Assembly (NCBI GenBank): GCA_039184055.1
Contig: JBCDBH010000094.1
Location: 1-17,040 of the forward strand
Origin: JBCDBH01 sp039184055
GTDB lineage: Bacteria > Acidobacteriota > Thermoanaerobaculia > Multivoradales > J023
Direction of reading: 5' to 3'
Length of the DNA: 17,040 nt
Numbering within the stretch: position 1 is the first letter of the stretch; each line of letters starts with the position of its first letter. The translations under genes were made by a program, and so were the position numbers. This document shows positions 1 to 8,800 of this stretch, piece after piece. The notes beneath the pieces were generated by a model. It made no database searches and was not told the DNA's origin. It saw only the letters and a program-made list of their open reading frames with translations.

Positions 1-218
1 AACGTCCTTTCGAGGATCCCAATGAGCTTCGGTGTCAGCGTGCGATGCAGGAGGAAGTCTCGATAGGAATCTCCGTAGAAGACATTTGGACACTGATTGC
101 AATAGAAGTGTGGCGCGAGATCACGCTTGGAATCGAAGCGATGAACGGCAACGATTTTCCGGCAATGTGGACAGTCGAACCGTGAGCGGGCTGTGAACTT
201 CTGTGTCCTTACAGGCAC
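1..218 (-). CDS. Small zinc-ribbon protein, 5' part only (runs off left edge)
   Basis: An open minus-strand frame runs off the window edge. I read it from a GTG at 218-216, with AGAGAG 8 bases upstream, giving 72 visible residues. It contains Cys-Pro-His-Cys at about residues 16-19 and Cys-Asn-Gln-Cys at 40-43, a C-x2-C-x20-C-x2-C spacing typical of a structural zinc ribbon, followed by a Tyr/Phe/Arg-rich stretch. With this start it overlaps the end of the upstream secreted-protein gene by 10 bases, as in coupled operon genes. The frame stays open further upstream (TTG at 314, GTG at 254), and that extension would add another Cys cluster but a much longer overlap. The function is unknown. The paired cysteines and the intact frame are seen directly; zinc binding is inferred. 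Confidence 0.55.
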   Translation of the reverse strand, partial: MPVRTQKFTARSRFDCPHCRKIVAVHRFDSKRDLAPHFYCNQCPNVFYGDSYRDFLLHRTLTPKLIGILERT

Positions 219-2113
219 GGATTCGACTCTCTGGAAATGTCTACGGCAAAACACGCAGTCGGAACAAATGGAAACCGAATCGAAATTCCATCGCCTCCAG
301 CCCCCTGTGGACAAATCGACTCTGGGGGAAGGAACTGACTCAGATCACGAGTCAGTGTTTGACCGTTACAACTCTGATCGAGCAAACCCGAAACATGGCA
401 AATCAAATATCTGCAGGAAGTCCCTGTGCGGTTGACAAAGATTCCCTCATAGGTCCCTGCACCAAAGTGTGCCGGCGTACCGATTGGAAACGTAGGGCAG
501 ATCAGCGGATTCTGATTGAAGCAATGAGGTCCAGGAGGATCACAGTCACAAATGTCGAAGCACGAAGCTATCGAGCCAGAACTGTCAAATGCAAAGTCTC
601 CACCGATCAGACTAGGAAAAGGTGAGCGCACCATCACGTGACCAGAATCGATCGTGTGTGGAAACGTCGTGCCGTGAAGACCGGCAAGATTGCTTGCCCT
701 GAGCGCCTTGAGATCGATGACCGCCACCGCCTTGGGCCCGAGAGTCCAGAGGGTCTGATAGCTGGTCTCTTCACCCTCGATCTCGAAGTACACAACGAGA
801 TCGAAAGCCGTTGGCAGATCGGTGGTGTTCTTCAGAGTCAGTATTCTATTTTGATCATCCGACAGATCGAACGAAATAGCGGTGAGGGTGACCGGCGGAT
901 GGCTGACATCGACCACGGGGTCGTGAAAAACGTACTGGTACGTCTCATCCACGGACAGCACCTCGGCAAAGAGATCTCCTGGGCCACCAGAATGCTGCAG
1001 CTGAATGCCGATCACACCGTCTCGGAAAGTCCTCGGATCATCAAGGTCGATGTTCCGCAACGCGAGGACCCGCGTCTCCCTAGGAGCGAGCACGAGTGGC
1101 TCCAATGAGAACCCGGGAGGTCCCTCAACTCTCGGGATACCGGCAACCGAGTCATAGAGATCCGACTTCCCGTAGTCGAACAACACACCAGGCTGCAACG
1201 TTAGCTCGACTCTCACGTCACGATCTGTCGGATTGGCGAGAAGCACAAGGGGAACGAACCGAACATCAGCCAGTCCGGCCACCTTGAGAGCACCCGTCAA
1301 GGCCCCAGCCATCTCCGCATGTGTGCTCGAGCGACCATCTCGTGGTTGCATGCTGAGAGGTGTCGATAGCCCGGTGTCTTCATCCACCAGGATCGTCCAC
1401 CCTTGTAGGGCACGACTCCCACCTTCGACCTGAAACTGAATCGCACCGTCCGCAACGCGTCGAGTCTGTGGATGAAGGTCGTCAGCGGAAATCAAACGTG
1501 CTTCACTTGCCGCGAGAGTGAAGGAAGGACCTTCATGACGCTGGCCTTCGACATACACGGTGGTGTTCACACGAATCTCGACGCTAGCCTGGTTTTGCAA
1601 AGCGAACAAGGCGTGTGTCCCTTCGGTGGGATACCACCACATGCCAACGATGTCAGCGGAAGCTCGGCCAGCCGGCATGAACATACTGTTGATCGACATT
1701 CCTCTCTCTTCACTTTCCATCACGATCCAACCCGAAAGTGCTTGATGGGAAGGCCACTCGAGCCGCGCCGAGCCCCATAGACTGCCCGGACGTGATCCGT
1801 CACCCCAGCGGCCAGGCTCCGCCACGGAGTCTGCGACGTACGCACTCACGATCGGCCGCAGGGGAAGTCGTACTCGCTGGCCTGGTTCGAGAGTAACGGG
1901 ATCGAGGGCAACTTGCTTATATCCCTCGAGGAGGAGCAGTGGTGTTGTCGTGTGGGTATCAGGCGAGCTGTTGGCGAGCTCGATTGCCGCCTCCGTCTGA
2001 CCATCCAGATACCAATACGGCGCTGAGAATACCTCCGCAAGCCCTTGGTGAGTCACAAACATGAAAAAGAAAGAAACCATCAGAATTTTTATGACACGAG
2101 TCTCTGAGCACAT
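209..2113 (-). CDS. Secreted protein of unknown function with Cys-rich C-terminus
   Basis: This 634-residue protein begins with a signal peptide: a short charged start, a hydrophobic core with Phe-Phe-Phe around residues 8-20, and a likely signal peptidase I site after Gly-Leu-Ala at residue 26. The start is supported by GGGAGG 8 bases upstream and by a promoter further up. The body is rich in beta-type segments resembling immunoglobulin-like or adhesin modules: repeated stretches of Val/Leu/Thr with statements of the type LxLxNPTDRxVxVxLTLxP at about 290-310. The last 120 or so residues carry more than ten cysteines, suggesting a disulfide-stabilised domain outside the cytoplasm. No catalytic motif, lipobox or membrane anchor is visible. 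Base composition is lower in GC than that of its neighbours. I do not recognise the family; extracellular location is inferred from the leader. Confidence 0.85.
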   Translation of the reverse strand: MCSETRVIKILMVSFFFMFVTHQGLAEVFSAPYWYLDGQTEAAIELANSSPDTHTTTPLLLLEGYKQVALDPVTLEPGQRVRLPLRPIVSAYVADSVAEPGRWGDGSRPGSLWGSARLEWPSHQALSGWIVMESEERGMSINSMFMPAGRASADIVGMWWYPTEGTHALFALQNQASVEIRVNTTVYVEGQRHEGPSFTLAASEARLISADDLHPQTRRVADGAIQFQVEGGSRALQGWTILVDEDTGLSTPLSMQPRDGRSSTHAEMAGALTGALKVAGLADVRFVPLVLLANPTDRDVRVELTLQPGVLFDYGKSDLYDSVAGIPRVEGPPGFSLEPLVLAPRETRVLALRNIDLDDPRTFRDGVIGIQLQHSGGPGDLFAEVLSVDETYQYVFHDPVVDVSHPPVTLTAISFDLSDDQNRILTLKNTTDLPTAFDLVVYFEIEGEETSYQTLWTLGPKAVAVIDLKALRASNLAGLHGTTFPHTIDSGHVMVRSPFPSLIGGDFAFDSSGSIASCFDICDCDPPGPHCFNQNPLICPTFPIGTPAHFGAGTYEGIFVNRTGTSCRYLICHVSGLLDQSCNGQTLTRDLSQFLPPESICPQGAGGDGISIRFPFVPTACFAVDISRESNPCL

Positions 2114-2148
2114 AAATCAAACCTCCCAAGCCAATCAAATAGATAAAA

Positions 2149-2177
2149 ATCTTAAGCCGTACCCAAACAAGCGTCAA
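2149..2177 (-). promoter_or_regulatory. Sigma70-type promoter of the secreted-protein gene
   Basis: On the minus strand TTGACG (2177-2172) and TAAGAT (2154-2149) are separated by exactly 17 bases, in the AT-rich gap behind mog. The -10 box lies about 35 bases upstream of the start codon, and GGGAGG (forward CCTCCC, 2122-2127) sits in between. This indicates that the secreted-protein gene is transcribed on its own rather than only by read-through from mog. Confidence 0.65.
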
Positions 2178-2254
2178 GGCCAAAGGTGAAGAAGACAGAA
2201 TCTTTGAAACCCGAGAATCGCTCGACAACCAGGGCTGACCGCACCCTCCCCGAT

Positions 2255-2797
2255 TCACGTACCCTTCGGCCGAAACGCCTTCACCACCTCGGGATCGGTC
2301 TCGATCCGCGGCCCACCGATCAGCGTCACGCAATGGGGCACGGCGGCGAAGACGGCTCCTAGGCAGTCGTCAATGGCTTTGGGGTTGCCGGGGAGGTTGA
2401 TGAGCAGGGCCTGACCTCGGATGCCGGCGTATTGACGGGCGAGGATGGAGGTGGGGACTTTTTCGAGCGAGACGGCGCGCATGGCTTCGCCGAAGCCGGG
2501 TAAGGATTTTTCGCAGACGGCTTCGGTGGCTTCGGGGGTGACGTCGCGGAGCGCGGGGCCGGTGCCACCGGTGGTGATGACGAGGCAGCAACCGGCCTGG
2601 TCGACGAGCTCGATGAGGGTGGCTTCAATGCGCTCGCGTTCGTCGGGGATGAGCCGCGCTTCGGGACGCCACGGCGAGGCGAGGGCGCGATCGATCCAGT
2701 CGTGGACGGCGGGACCGCCACGATCTTCGTAGACGCCACGGCTGGCGCGATCGGAAACGGTGACGATGCCGATGATGGCGGCTTGGTCGTCACTCAT
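2255..2797 (-). CDS. mog: Molybdopterin adenylyltransferase MogA
   Basis: This enzyme activates molybdopterin with ATP to give adenylyl-molybdopterin, the step before molybdate insertion in molybdenum cofactor synthesis; it acts in the cytoplasm, usually as a trimer. The 180 residues match the MogA subgroup along their length: VSDRASRGVYEDRGGP near residues 14-29, the LIPDE turn with Asp52, the nucleotide/MPT loop TTGGTGPALRDVTPEAT at 75-91 with Asp85, the PGFGE motif at 100-104, and LINLPGNPKAI at 132-142. E. coli MogA is slightly longer (about 195 residues), mostly at the C-terminus. It follows pyrC by 13 bases, so it is the last gene of the cysS-pyrC-mog set. No other cofactor gene is present in the window, and no molybdoenzyme. 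Confidence 0.93.
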   Translation of the reverse strand: MSDDQAAIIGIVTVSDRASRGVYEDRGGPAVHDWIDRALASPWRPEARLIPDERERIEATLIELVDQAGCCLVITTGGTGPALRDVTPEATEAVCEKSLPGFGEAMRAVSLEKVPTSILARQYAGIRGQALLINLPGNPKAIDDCLGAVFAAVPHCVTLIGGPRIETDPEVVKAFRPKGT

Positions 2798-2810
2798 TGT
2801 TGGCCGTCAC

Positions 2811-4160
2811 TCACGATGCGGTTCCCCAGTAGCCGCCACGGGCGTGGTCGAAGGTGGCTTCGCGACCTCGGGCGGTACGGTCGACTTCACCATCCTGGAA
2901 TACGGTACGTCCACCGACGAAGGTCCGCACGGGCCAGCCGGTGAGGGCGGTGCCGTGCCAGGGGCTCCAGCCGCTTTTGGTGAGCTGGCTGGCGTTGTCG
3001 ATGGTGGCGGTTTTGTTCATGTCGACGAGCACGAGATCGGCATCGTAACCCTCGACGATGCGCCCCTTGCCCACCAGATCCCACACCCGCGCCGGCGCGT
3101 CGGCGGTCCAATGGGCGATCTGTTCGAGCGTGCATTTGCCGTGCGCGGCGCGATCGAGCAGCAGGGCGAGCATGTTTTCGACCGCGGGCACGCCCGAGGG
3201 CGACTTGGGATACGGCGCGGTTTTTTCTTCCAAGGTATGCGGCGCGTGGTCGGTGGCGACGACCTGCACCGTGCCGTCGAGCAGAGCGTGCCAGAGGGCT
3301 TTGGTGTCGGCGACGGTTTTGACCGATGGGTTCATCTGCACGAGGCTGCCGAGACGCTCGTAGTCGTCGACCGAGAAGAAGAGGTGGTGTGGGCAGACCT
3401 CGGCGGTGATGACGTCGCGATGATCGGCGATCAGCGGCAGCTCGTCGGCGGTGGAGACGTGGAGCACGTGGAAGCGGTGCTTGTGCCGATGAGCGAGATC
3501 GAGGGCGCGTCGGGTGGCGATCACCGCGGCTTCGTGATCACGGATCCGCGAGTGATCGGCGATGTCGAGACCGGCGGCGCCACGCTCTTCGGTCAGTCGC
3601 TTTTGATTGGCGCGCACGGTGGCTTCGTCTTCGCAATGGGCGCAGATCGGCAAGGTGGTCTCGGCGAAGATCGCTTCGAGCGCGTCTTGACCATCGACCA
3701 GGAGATCACCGGTCGACGAGCCGATGAAGATCTTGATACCCGGCGTGCAGGTGGCCTGGCGGAGCACGTCGACGTTGTCGGGCGTGGCGCCGACGTAGAA
3801 GCCGTAGTTGACCACCGATTTGCCCGCCGCCAATGCCAGCTTGGCGTCGAGCGCCTCGAGCGTGGTGGTGGTCGGCTTGGTGTTGGGCATCTCGAGAAAG
3901 GTGGTGATCCCACCTTTGGCACACGCGACGGAACCGGTGTGGAGATCTTCTTTGTGCTCGAGACCGGGCTCACGGAAGTGAACCTGGTCGTCGATCGCCC
4001 CGGGCAGGAGATGAAGACCCGTGGCGTCGATGGTCTCGTCGGCGACGGTACCGATGGCGGGCTCGATGGCGGCGATGGTGCCGTCGTGCACGAGAACATC
4101 GACGCGTTCGGCGACGTCGGGCAACACGACGGTGGCACCACGGATGAGTGTCGAGGTCAT
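2811..4160 (-). CDS. pyrC: Dihydroorotase (class I-like, QVH variant)
   Basis: This amidohydrolase closes N-carbamoyl-aspartate to dihydroorotate in pyrimidine synthesis. The 449 residues show the family order: QVHFREPG at 59-66, KGGITTFLEMPNT at 82-94, a lysine in GIKIF at 143 placed where hydantoinase/allantoinase-type relatives have the carbamylated bridging lysine, His175 in AHCEDE, His234 in HVLHVST, and ATDHAPH with Asp304. SPSGVPAVEN follows at 320-329. The usual HxH pair at the start is reduced: the first His is replaced by Gln60 and only His61 remains, a pattern I recall from a known subgroup of bacterial dihydroorotases. The ATG lies 3 bases after the cysS stop, so the two are probably translated together. 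A related cyclic amidohydrolase (hydantoinase, allantoinase) is the main alternative. Confidence 0.88.
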   Translation of the reverse strand: MTSTLIRGATVVLPDVAERVDVLVHDGTIAAIEPAIGTVADETIDATGLHLLPGAIDDQVHFREPGLEHKEDLHTGSVACAKGGITTFLEMPNTKPTTTTLEALDAKLALAAGKSVVNYGFYVGATPDNVDVLRQATCTPGIKIFIGSSTGDLLVDGQDALEAIFAETTLPICAHCEDEATVRANQKRLTEERGAAGLDIADHSRIRDHEAAVIATRRALDLAHRHKHRFHVLHVSTADELPLIADHRDVITAEVCPHHLFFSVDDYERLGSLVQMNPSVKTVADTKALWHALLDGTVQVVATDHAPHTLEEKTAPYPKSPSGVPAVENMLALLLDRAAHGKCTLEQIAHWTADAPARVWDLVGKGRIVEGYDADLVLVDMNKTATIDNASQLTKSGWSPWHGTALTGWPVRTFVGGRTVFQDGEVDRTARGREATFDHARGGYWGTAS

Positions 4161-4163
4161 GGC

Positions 4164-5741
4164 TCAGCTCTTTCGAACGATTTCGAAGTCGGCGTCGGGA
4201 CGATCCCGCACCTCCCAACCGAGGGCCCCGAGCTCGTCGCGAATGGCGTCGGCGAGCGCCCATTGTTTGTCGGCGCGAGCCTGTTGACGCAGACGACCGA
4301 GCACGCCGAGCACGGCATCGATCTCGTCGTCTCCTCCGCCGCCACCACCATCCTGCCTGAAAGGCCGAATGCCCAGGGCGCGTAGCAGACGCACGAGCAC
4401 GCCAGCGGTGCTACGAATCGCCGGTTGAGCGCTTTCGTCGGTCACCGCGCGACCGTCGGTGATGAGCTCTTTGTGCGCCAGCGACACGAGCTCGGCAAGC
4501 GCGGCGAGCGCGCCCGGGGTGTTGAAGTCGTCATCCATGGCGGCGCCGTATCTCTCGACCACGCCGTTCAAGGAGTCGGCGAACGGATGATCCGGCGGCA
4601 AAGCGACCGCGATCGGCAAGGCGCCCGGATCTTCGGCCCCGGCGGTGAGCGCTTCGAGCACGGTGTAGATACGGTCGAGACGCGAGGTGGCCTGATCGAG
4701 AAGCTCGGCGGAGAAGTGGATCGGTGACCGGTAGTGGTGAGCGATCAACATCATCCGCACGGCGATCGGATCGTAGGGACCGTGCGGCCACATCATTTCG
4801 CGCAGCCACTTCACGTTGCCGAGCGATTTCGACATCTTGACCAATTCGCCGTCGGCGTATTCCGAGGCGCGGTCGGCGTCGTGACGCGCTTTGACGGTGA
4901 CGAAGCCGTTGTGCACCCAGTAGCGCACCGACGGACGGCCACAGAGCTCGTCGTGATAACCGCATTCGTTCTGCGCTTTCTCGTTCTCGTGATGCGGAAA
5001 GAGCAGATCCATGCCGCCACCGTGGATATCGAACGCGGCGCCGAGATATTGATGCGTCATGCTCGAGCACTCGAGATGCCATCCCGGACGCCCGTCGCCC
5101 CATGGCGACGACCAGGCCGGCACCGCTTCGGGATGCTCACGGAAGGTCTCGGGATCGTTTTTGCCGAGCTTCCACAGGATGAAGTCTTCCGGGCTCCGCT
5201 TGAGGCTCAAGGCTTCGTCGCTGATCCGCCCGGAGCTGCCGGCGGCCTGGTCTTCGAGATTGCGCTGGGACAGCTCACCGTAGTTGTCGAACGACGCGAC
5301 GTCGAAATAGACGTCGCCATTGCTCGCGACGTAGGCGTGGCCGTTGTTCATGATGCTCTCGACCAGCGCCACCATCTCGTCGATGTGGTCGGTGGCGCGG
5401 GGATGCACATCGGCCGGGCGATTGCCCATCGCGACGGTGAGCTGGTGCCACTCGTCGATGTAGACCTGGGTGATCTCGCGCCAGGGACGTTTCTCGACCA
5501 TGGCGCGCTTGATGATCTTGTCGTCGACATCGGTGAAGTTGGAAACGAAGCGAACGTTGTGACCCCGGTATTCGAGGTGTCGACGCATGACGTCGGGCAC
5601 CACGGCGGCACGCGCGTGACCGAGATGCAAGCTGTCGTAGACCGTCGGTCCGCAGTAGTACATACCGACGCGTCGACCGTTGGGATCGACGGGAACGAAA
5701 TCTTCTTTGCTTCGAGTCTGCGAGTTGTAGATGCGCAACAT
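4164..5741 (-). CDS. cysS: Cysteinyl-tRNA synthetase
   Basis: This class I aminoacyl-tRNA synthetase charges tRNA-Cys. All signatures are present: the HIGH box as HLGH at residues 39-42, the KMSKS loop at 302-306, and the zinc ligands Cys30, Cys225, His250 and Glu254 (matching E. coli Cys28, Cys209, His234, Glu238), with FPHHENEKAQ around 248-257. The ATG start gives the usual N-terminus beginning with MLRIYNS, although no strong Shine-Dalgarno sequence precedes it. At 525 residues it is longer than the E. coli enzyme (461). The extra length comes partly from a small insertion before KMSKS and a run of six glycines at 465-470 that links the anticodon-binding part to the conserved RADKQWALADAIRDEL tail. 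It is the first gene of the cysS-pyrC-mog set, 86 bases after the helicase stop. Confidence 0.97.
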   Translation of the reverse strand: MLRIYNSQTRSKEDFVPVDPNGRRVGMYYCGPTVYDSLHLGHARAAVVPDVMRRHLEYRGHNVRFVSNFTDVDDKIIKRAMVEKRPWREITQVYIDEWHQLTVAMGNRPADVHPRATDHIDEMVALVESIMNNGHAYVASNGDVYFDVASFDNYGELSQRNLEDQAAGSSGRISDEALSLKRSPEDFILWKLGKNDPETFREHPEAVPAWSSPWGDGRPGWHLECSSMTHQYLGAAFDIHGGGMDLLFPHHENEKAQNECGYHDELCGRPSVRYWVHNGFVTVKARHDADRASEYADGELVKMSKSLGNVKWLREMMWPHGPYDPIAVRMMLIAHHYRSPIHFSAELLDQATSRLDRIYTVLEALTAGAEDPGALPIAVALPPDHPFADSLNGVVERYGAAMDDDFNTPGALAALAELVSLAHKELITDGRAVTDESAQPAIRSTAGVLVRLLRALGIRPFRQDGGGGGGDDEIDAVLGVLGRLRQQARADKQWALADAIRDELGALGWEVRDRPDADFEIVRKS

Positions 5742-5827
5742 AGAGAAAAGGTCCGAACCGGTTATTGAGGCCGGTCAGCGTAGCACGGCGAGCTCGATCC
5801 GGCAGCCAGCTCGATCGACGACTCGCG

Positions 5828-8800
5828 CTACAAGACCTCGACCAGCTCGGCGAGGATCTTGAGGTCGTCACGCTGTGGATCGAGCACCAGGGGACGCTGA
5901 GCCGGGTCGTCGGTACGCAAGACGAGCCGTTTGCGCCCCCTTCGTTTGCCACCACGACGCTCGTGATCGAGCACCCGAAGCGCGAACGGACCGCCGAGCT
6001 CGTCGAGCCGATGATGCCGCGCCAGGACCACCGATCCGGTACGCACCTGGCCGATATGTGACCGGAAGACCGCCCAGGCTCCGGCCGGAATGCGATGCTC
6101 GAGCGCGGTGTCACCCACTCTGGCGACAAAGGTGGCAGGCCGAACGTGGCCGTCGACCGACGCCCACCGCAAGCCGTGACGATCCCACGCCAGATCACCG
6201 AGATCTTCCTCGTCGAGACGCCAGGCGGGCTCGGCGAGGTCGTCCCAAAGCGGGATCGCGTTGACGAAGGGTTGGACACGCAGGGTGTCGACCTCGTCGA
6301 AGGGCAGCGGCGCGTCGTCATGCGGGGTGAGTGGCCACCAGCCGCGCATGATGTGCACCCGCTCACGGGACGGCGCCGCGCCGTCGTGGGCCCGTCGTTG
6401 ATCGAGCAGCCGTTTGCCACGCTCGACCAATCGCCGGGCGCGGCGTTCGAGCTGCGCCGGACCGGCGCTGGCGAGCCGCGCCCACGACGGATGCTCACGG
6501 GTGGCGGCGGGAGGTCGACCGACAAGCTCGAGGAGCTCGGGAAACGGGCTGCCGCCACGGGCCAGAGCGAGCACGGCTTCCTCACCGAATGCTATGGCTT
6601 TACCAAACGCTACGGCTTCACCGAAACCGACCGCTTCATCGCCGAAAAGACCGGCTTGCGCCGCGCCGCGTGCCTGGGCGACGAGCGCGGCGTCGATCAG
6701 GATGTCGCGCGCCGCGTGACGCAGCGCGGCGCCTTCGGCATGACGACGCGTACGCTGCACCTGCTCGGCGGCGGCACGCATGTCTTGTCGCCGGCGGGAA
6801 AAGAGCCGCGACGCCTCGGCCTCGGTATGAGCCGTCCAGGCGCCGACCGGATCGGCGAGCACGGCGTCGAGCGCGGCCAGATCTTCGATCGGACGCGGTC
6901 GCCCCTGCCCGTCGGGCGCCATGACGACCATGGTCGGTGGCTGCTCGCTGGCGTAGAGACCGATACCTCGTGGCTCGTCGTCACGGGGCGCGAGCTCGCT
7001 CTCGACCGTGTCGAGAAGACCATCGAAGGCCGGATGGCCCCAGGTCAGAAGCTCGACACCATCCGGATCACTGGCGAAGATCGTCGGATCGAAGGTGACG
7101 GTGCGTGATGCGTAGGCCTGGCCACCGAGCTGGCACAAGTCGAGACGCCAGATCCCCGGCGCGTCACCCACCGGCGTGAAATACGGACCGGTGATCGGAT
7201 TGTCGGTGAGCAGGGCTTCGAGCTGGGCCTGGGATACCGGGGCCGTGGGTGGCGGCTGGTCGACGACGTCGGCCTCGAATAGATCATCGAGCGCGATTCG
7301 ATCGTGATCGTCCTCGGCGATCGCGGTGGCAACCGTTTCGACCACCGCGTCGATCGCCCGGCCGCGGCTCTCGCGCGGGGTCAGCGCGGCGTCGCGAATT
7401 CGCTCTTCGACGTTCTCGAGAATCGGTCGCAGCGCCCCGACCACCTCTTCGAACCAGGCGATCCGCGTGCCCAAGCGACGATAGATGGTGGCTTCGACCG
7501 TGTCTTCGTAGAGGTAGTTGCGAATCCACACCTCTTCGTATGACTGACCGATCCGATCGATCCGACCGATTCGCTGCTCGACCCGCATCGGGTTCCACGG
7601 CATGTCGAGGTTGATCAACACGCCACAGGTCTGCAGATTGAGCCCTTCGGACGCGGCATCGGTGGCGAGCAGCACGCGAATCTGGCCGCTGGCGAAGGCT
7701 TCGCGTAGCGCCGTCTTGGTGGTGGGCTGCCACGCCGTGCCGTCGAAGATCTCGGCACCACGTCCGCTATAGCGCGCCACGAACGAACCATGCTCGGCGG
7801 CGACGACATCGGCGAGCGCTTCGAGGGTGTCGAAATATTGGGTGAACACGATGACGCGATCGCGTTCGGCGAGCAGCTGGCGGAGGTCGTCGAGCAGACG
7901 CTGACGTTTGCTCTCGGTCGTGAGCGTCTCGAGCTGGCGCAGAAAGTCGTCGAGCTCGGCGAGCTCGTGATCGAGCGCACGCTGCTCTCGGTCGGCGAGC
8001 ACGGGTGAGTCGAGCACCGAGTCGTCGGCGTCGAGCACGTCGTCCGTGTCTCCAGCGAGACGAAGACGCCGACGTTCGAGACTGGCACGCATGGCGGCGA
8101 ACGAGCTGGTGAGGCGGCGGCGATAGATGCTGACGAGAAAACCGAGCCCGGGTCGACCCCGGTGCCAGCGCTGGTAGACCTCGGCGAGATAGGCGTCGAT
8201 CCGCTCGTAGAGCCGACGCTCGTCGGGACGCATCTCGATCCACACCGTCTCGACCCGTCGACGGGGCACACCCGCATCGAGCCACCCTCGTCGACGATAT
8301 TCGTCGAGCACCGCGCGGCTGTTGCGTTCGATAAAAAGCGCGAGAGGCGTGTGACGACGCACCATGCGATCGAGCACCCGGAGACTTTCGGTATCGGGCG
8401 CGGAAGCTGACCGAGACCGAGCAACCAAAGAAGTCGTGGCGCCCACATCGAGCATGGCCCGCAGCCGCTGCCAGCGTTCCGATCCGAGATGCGCTTCGGC
8501 CTGGGCACACAGCGTCTCGTCGAGGGTGGTTTCGGAAAGCCGCACATGATCGCGCACCATGGCGGTGAGAAAGGCCCAGTCGCGATCGTCGAGCGAGCGG
8601 CCGAGCTCGGTGAAGAAGCGCAGATATCCGCTCGGCTCGGCGCCCCAGCGCCCGCCCATTCCGAGCACCCGCAAGAGATCCCACAATTCGATGGGATGCA
8701 CCTGCATCGGGGTCGCGGACAGGAGATACAGACAGCGCGTCCGCGCCGCCAAACCGGGCTCACCTCGCTCGCCGACCAACAAGCGAAGCAGGCGATTGGG

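Noticed and set aside
2760..4385. Long plus-strand open frame (541 codons) opposite pyrC
   Set aside because: It is an antisense shadow produced by GC-rich third codon positions. The minus strand carries clear dihydroorotase motifs, and the plus frame has low-complexity Gly/Asp/Val repeats.
4734..5768. Plus-strand open frame opposite cysS
   Set aside because: Shadow of the cysteinyl-tRNA synthetase gene, with no recognisable domain.
5756..5775. ACCGG/CCGGT inverted repeat between helicase and cysS as a terminator
   Set aside because: There are only 5 bp in the stem, a 10-base loop and no T-tract on the minus strand.
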